Assembly (NCBI GenBank): GCA_900321265.1
Contig: ONVJ01000257.1
Location: 1 to 6,783, forward strand
DNA from: an uncultured Eubacteriales bacterium
GTDB taxonomy: Bacteria; Bacillota; Clostridia; Oscillospirales; CAG-272
Length of the DNA: 6,783 nucleotides
Direction of reading: 5' to 3'
How positions within the stretch are numbered: position 1 is the stretch's first letter; each line of letters opens with the position of its first letter. The position numbers and the translations under genes were made by a program. The notes below the pieces were generated by a model. The model was given only the letters and a program-made list of their open reading frames with translations, had not been told where the DNA came from and did no database searches. Positions 5,856 through 6,783 of the stretch are shown one piece after another.

Positions 5856-5919
5856 CTTGTTCATTTTAGGGGTGCGGACTTAGCCCGCAAATGCGAAACT
5901 CGCACTAATAGAAAAGCAC

Positions 5920-6783
5920 CTAATCCTTCGCAACAAAAAAGCCAATCAGAGCATATTCTGTTTGGGAATGATGATGCGTTTGAGGATTATCATTATCCGG
6001 CTTCAAAGATCCTATCACTTCAAGAAGTTCCATACCGCGATATTCTCTACGAAAAGCTTTAAAATCAAAGGTGACTTTACAATCGCAATCTATATCTCGG
6101 CATTCATTTGCCATCAGGGTTATATAATCAGCCGACGGTATTTTTTTCCGAAATTCGTCGGATAGAATATACTGATCAGATACAAAAATACGCTGAACGA
6201 CACCATAACGATCAATATCGATATCTGCTATTGTAGCATCGTATACATAATCATCATTTGAATCATAATAGAAGACGTAATACGGATATTGATTTTCCCG
6301 TGGTGGAGTCACTTTAACATGAAAATCCTTTTCACCAACTCCGATTTTTTTTAATCTCGGAACAATTATGCAGTTTGCGATTTCAAGCAATTCCTCGTCA
6401 GTTTTGACAGTTTCGCTATTTTCACGGGTAGAAGAGATATCACCGCTCTCCCAATAATAATAGTATTTTTCACCAAGAGTCTCTGAATCCACTTTTAGCT
6501 TGATGAATCCTGCTGTATCATTATACTCATACTCAACCGCAAGCTTCAATCCCCCCCCCACTCTTGAATATTTGGTTTTACTTAACGGCAATGAGAATAC
6601 CGAATCGAAAACAAACGATTTAATTGTGATTGTTTCCGGAAAAAGATTCTTCGATAGATCTGCTTGAAAATGCCGGTTGATTTCGTTTAGTTTTTGATCC
6701 AGTTCAGAATTTATCATGCTTTCAAAACTTTGAAATTCATTTATAACATCTGCATACCTGTAAAGCTTGTTGAATTCAAATCC
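5920..6783 (-). CDS. Hypothetical protein, A+T-rich, 5' end beyond the window
   Basis: I do not recognise this family. The frame ends with TAG at 5920-5922 and is open to the right edge, giving at least 287 residues. An ATG at 6717 gives 265 residues but has no ribosome binding site, and the 22 codons before it also read as protein (GFEFNKLYRYADVINEF), so the true start probably lies outside. The visible N-terminal part is helical and charged (SMINSELDQKLNEINRHFQADL). The rest is rich in Tyr, Asp and aromatic strands (YYYYWESGD, NQYPYYVFYYDSNDDYVYDATIADIDIDRYG), with no signal peptide or membrane segment and a few Cys near CRDIDCDC. Base composition is far more A+T-rich than the B12 operon, which suggests separate, possibly horizontal, origin. 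A run of nine G's in the coding strand (6551-6559) encodes part of a VGGG stretch. Function unknown. Confidence 0.8.
   Translation of the reverse strand, partial: GFEFNKLYRYADVINEFQSFESMINSELDQKLNEINRHFQADLSKNLFPETITIKSFVFDSVFSLPLSKTKYSRVGGGLKLAVEYEYNDTAGFIKLKVDSETLGEKYYYYWESGDISSTRENSETVKTDEELLEIANCIIVPRLKKIGVGEKDFHVKVTPPRENQYPYYVFYYDSNDDYVYDATIADIDIDRYGVVQRIFVSDQYILSDEFRKKIPSADYITLMANECRDIDCDCKVTFDFKAFRREYRGMELLEVIGSLKPDNDNPQTHHHSQTEYALIGFFVAKD

Noticed and set aside
5873..5903. tRNA-like or attachment-site hairpins
   Set aside because: Two stems of only 4-5 bp (TGCGG/CCGCA and GCGA/TCGC) with no T-loop or anticodon arm; too little to call.
1..6783. CRISPR arrays, insertion sequences, rRNA
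   Set aside because: No spaced direct repeats, transposase motifs or rRNA-like sequence were seen.

Overview
The window reads as a fragment of a G+C-rich, low-copy chromosomal region from a Gram-positive bacterium, most likely an uncultured member of the Clostridia (Bacillota). The reasons are the strong AGGAG-type ribosome binding sites, a lipoprotein signal with a Cys lipobox, a riboswitch followed by an intrinsic terminator, and a TTGACC-17-TATAAT promoter. This placement is inference. All convincing genes are on the minus strand, so transcription runs from right to left.

Right part (about 5860-6783): a clearly A+T-richer gene of unknown function. Its reading frame stays open to the right edge, so its true start lies outside the window. 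A strong 13-bp hairpin terminator (5821-5855) separates it from what follows.

Control region (5239-5860, no protein gene supported): a consensus promoter (5646-5674), a cobalamin (B12) riboswitch aptamer (5516-5624), an expression platform, and a textbook terminator with six T's (5362-5397). Several inverted repeats lie around them. The layout predicts that the operon is switched off by premature termination when cobalamin is plentiful.

Operon (5238 to beyond the left edge), in order of transcription: (1) a small basic protein with one module resembling homing-endonuclease-associated (HNH) repeats; (2) a lipoprotein with a diverged DUF4430-like domain and an Ig-like domain; (3) a 559-residue surface protein with a signal peptide, an alpha/alpha-toroid of the prenyltransferase/terpene cyclase-like superfamily, a two-helix membrane hairpin and a C-terminal DUF4430 domain; (4) an EcfT-type membrane protein; (5) a fused double ATPase of an ECF transporter, cut by the left edge. 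Genes overlap or are closely spaced throughout.

The toroid and the DUF4430 (transcobalamin-like C-terminal) domain are the two folds that make up animal intrinsic factor and transcobalamin. Under a B12 riboswitch and beside an ECF transporter, the natural reading is a bacterial intrinsic-factor-like system: surface proteins capture cobalamin or a corrinoid and pass it to an ECF importer. The substrate-binding S component is not in the window and probably lies just beyond the left edge.
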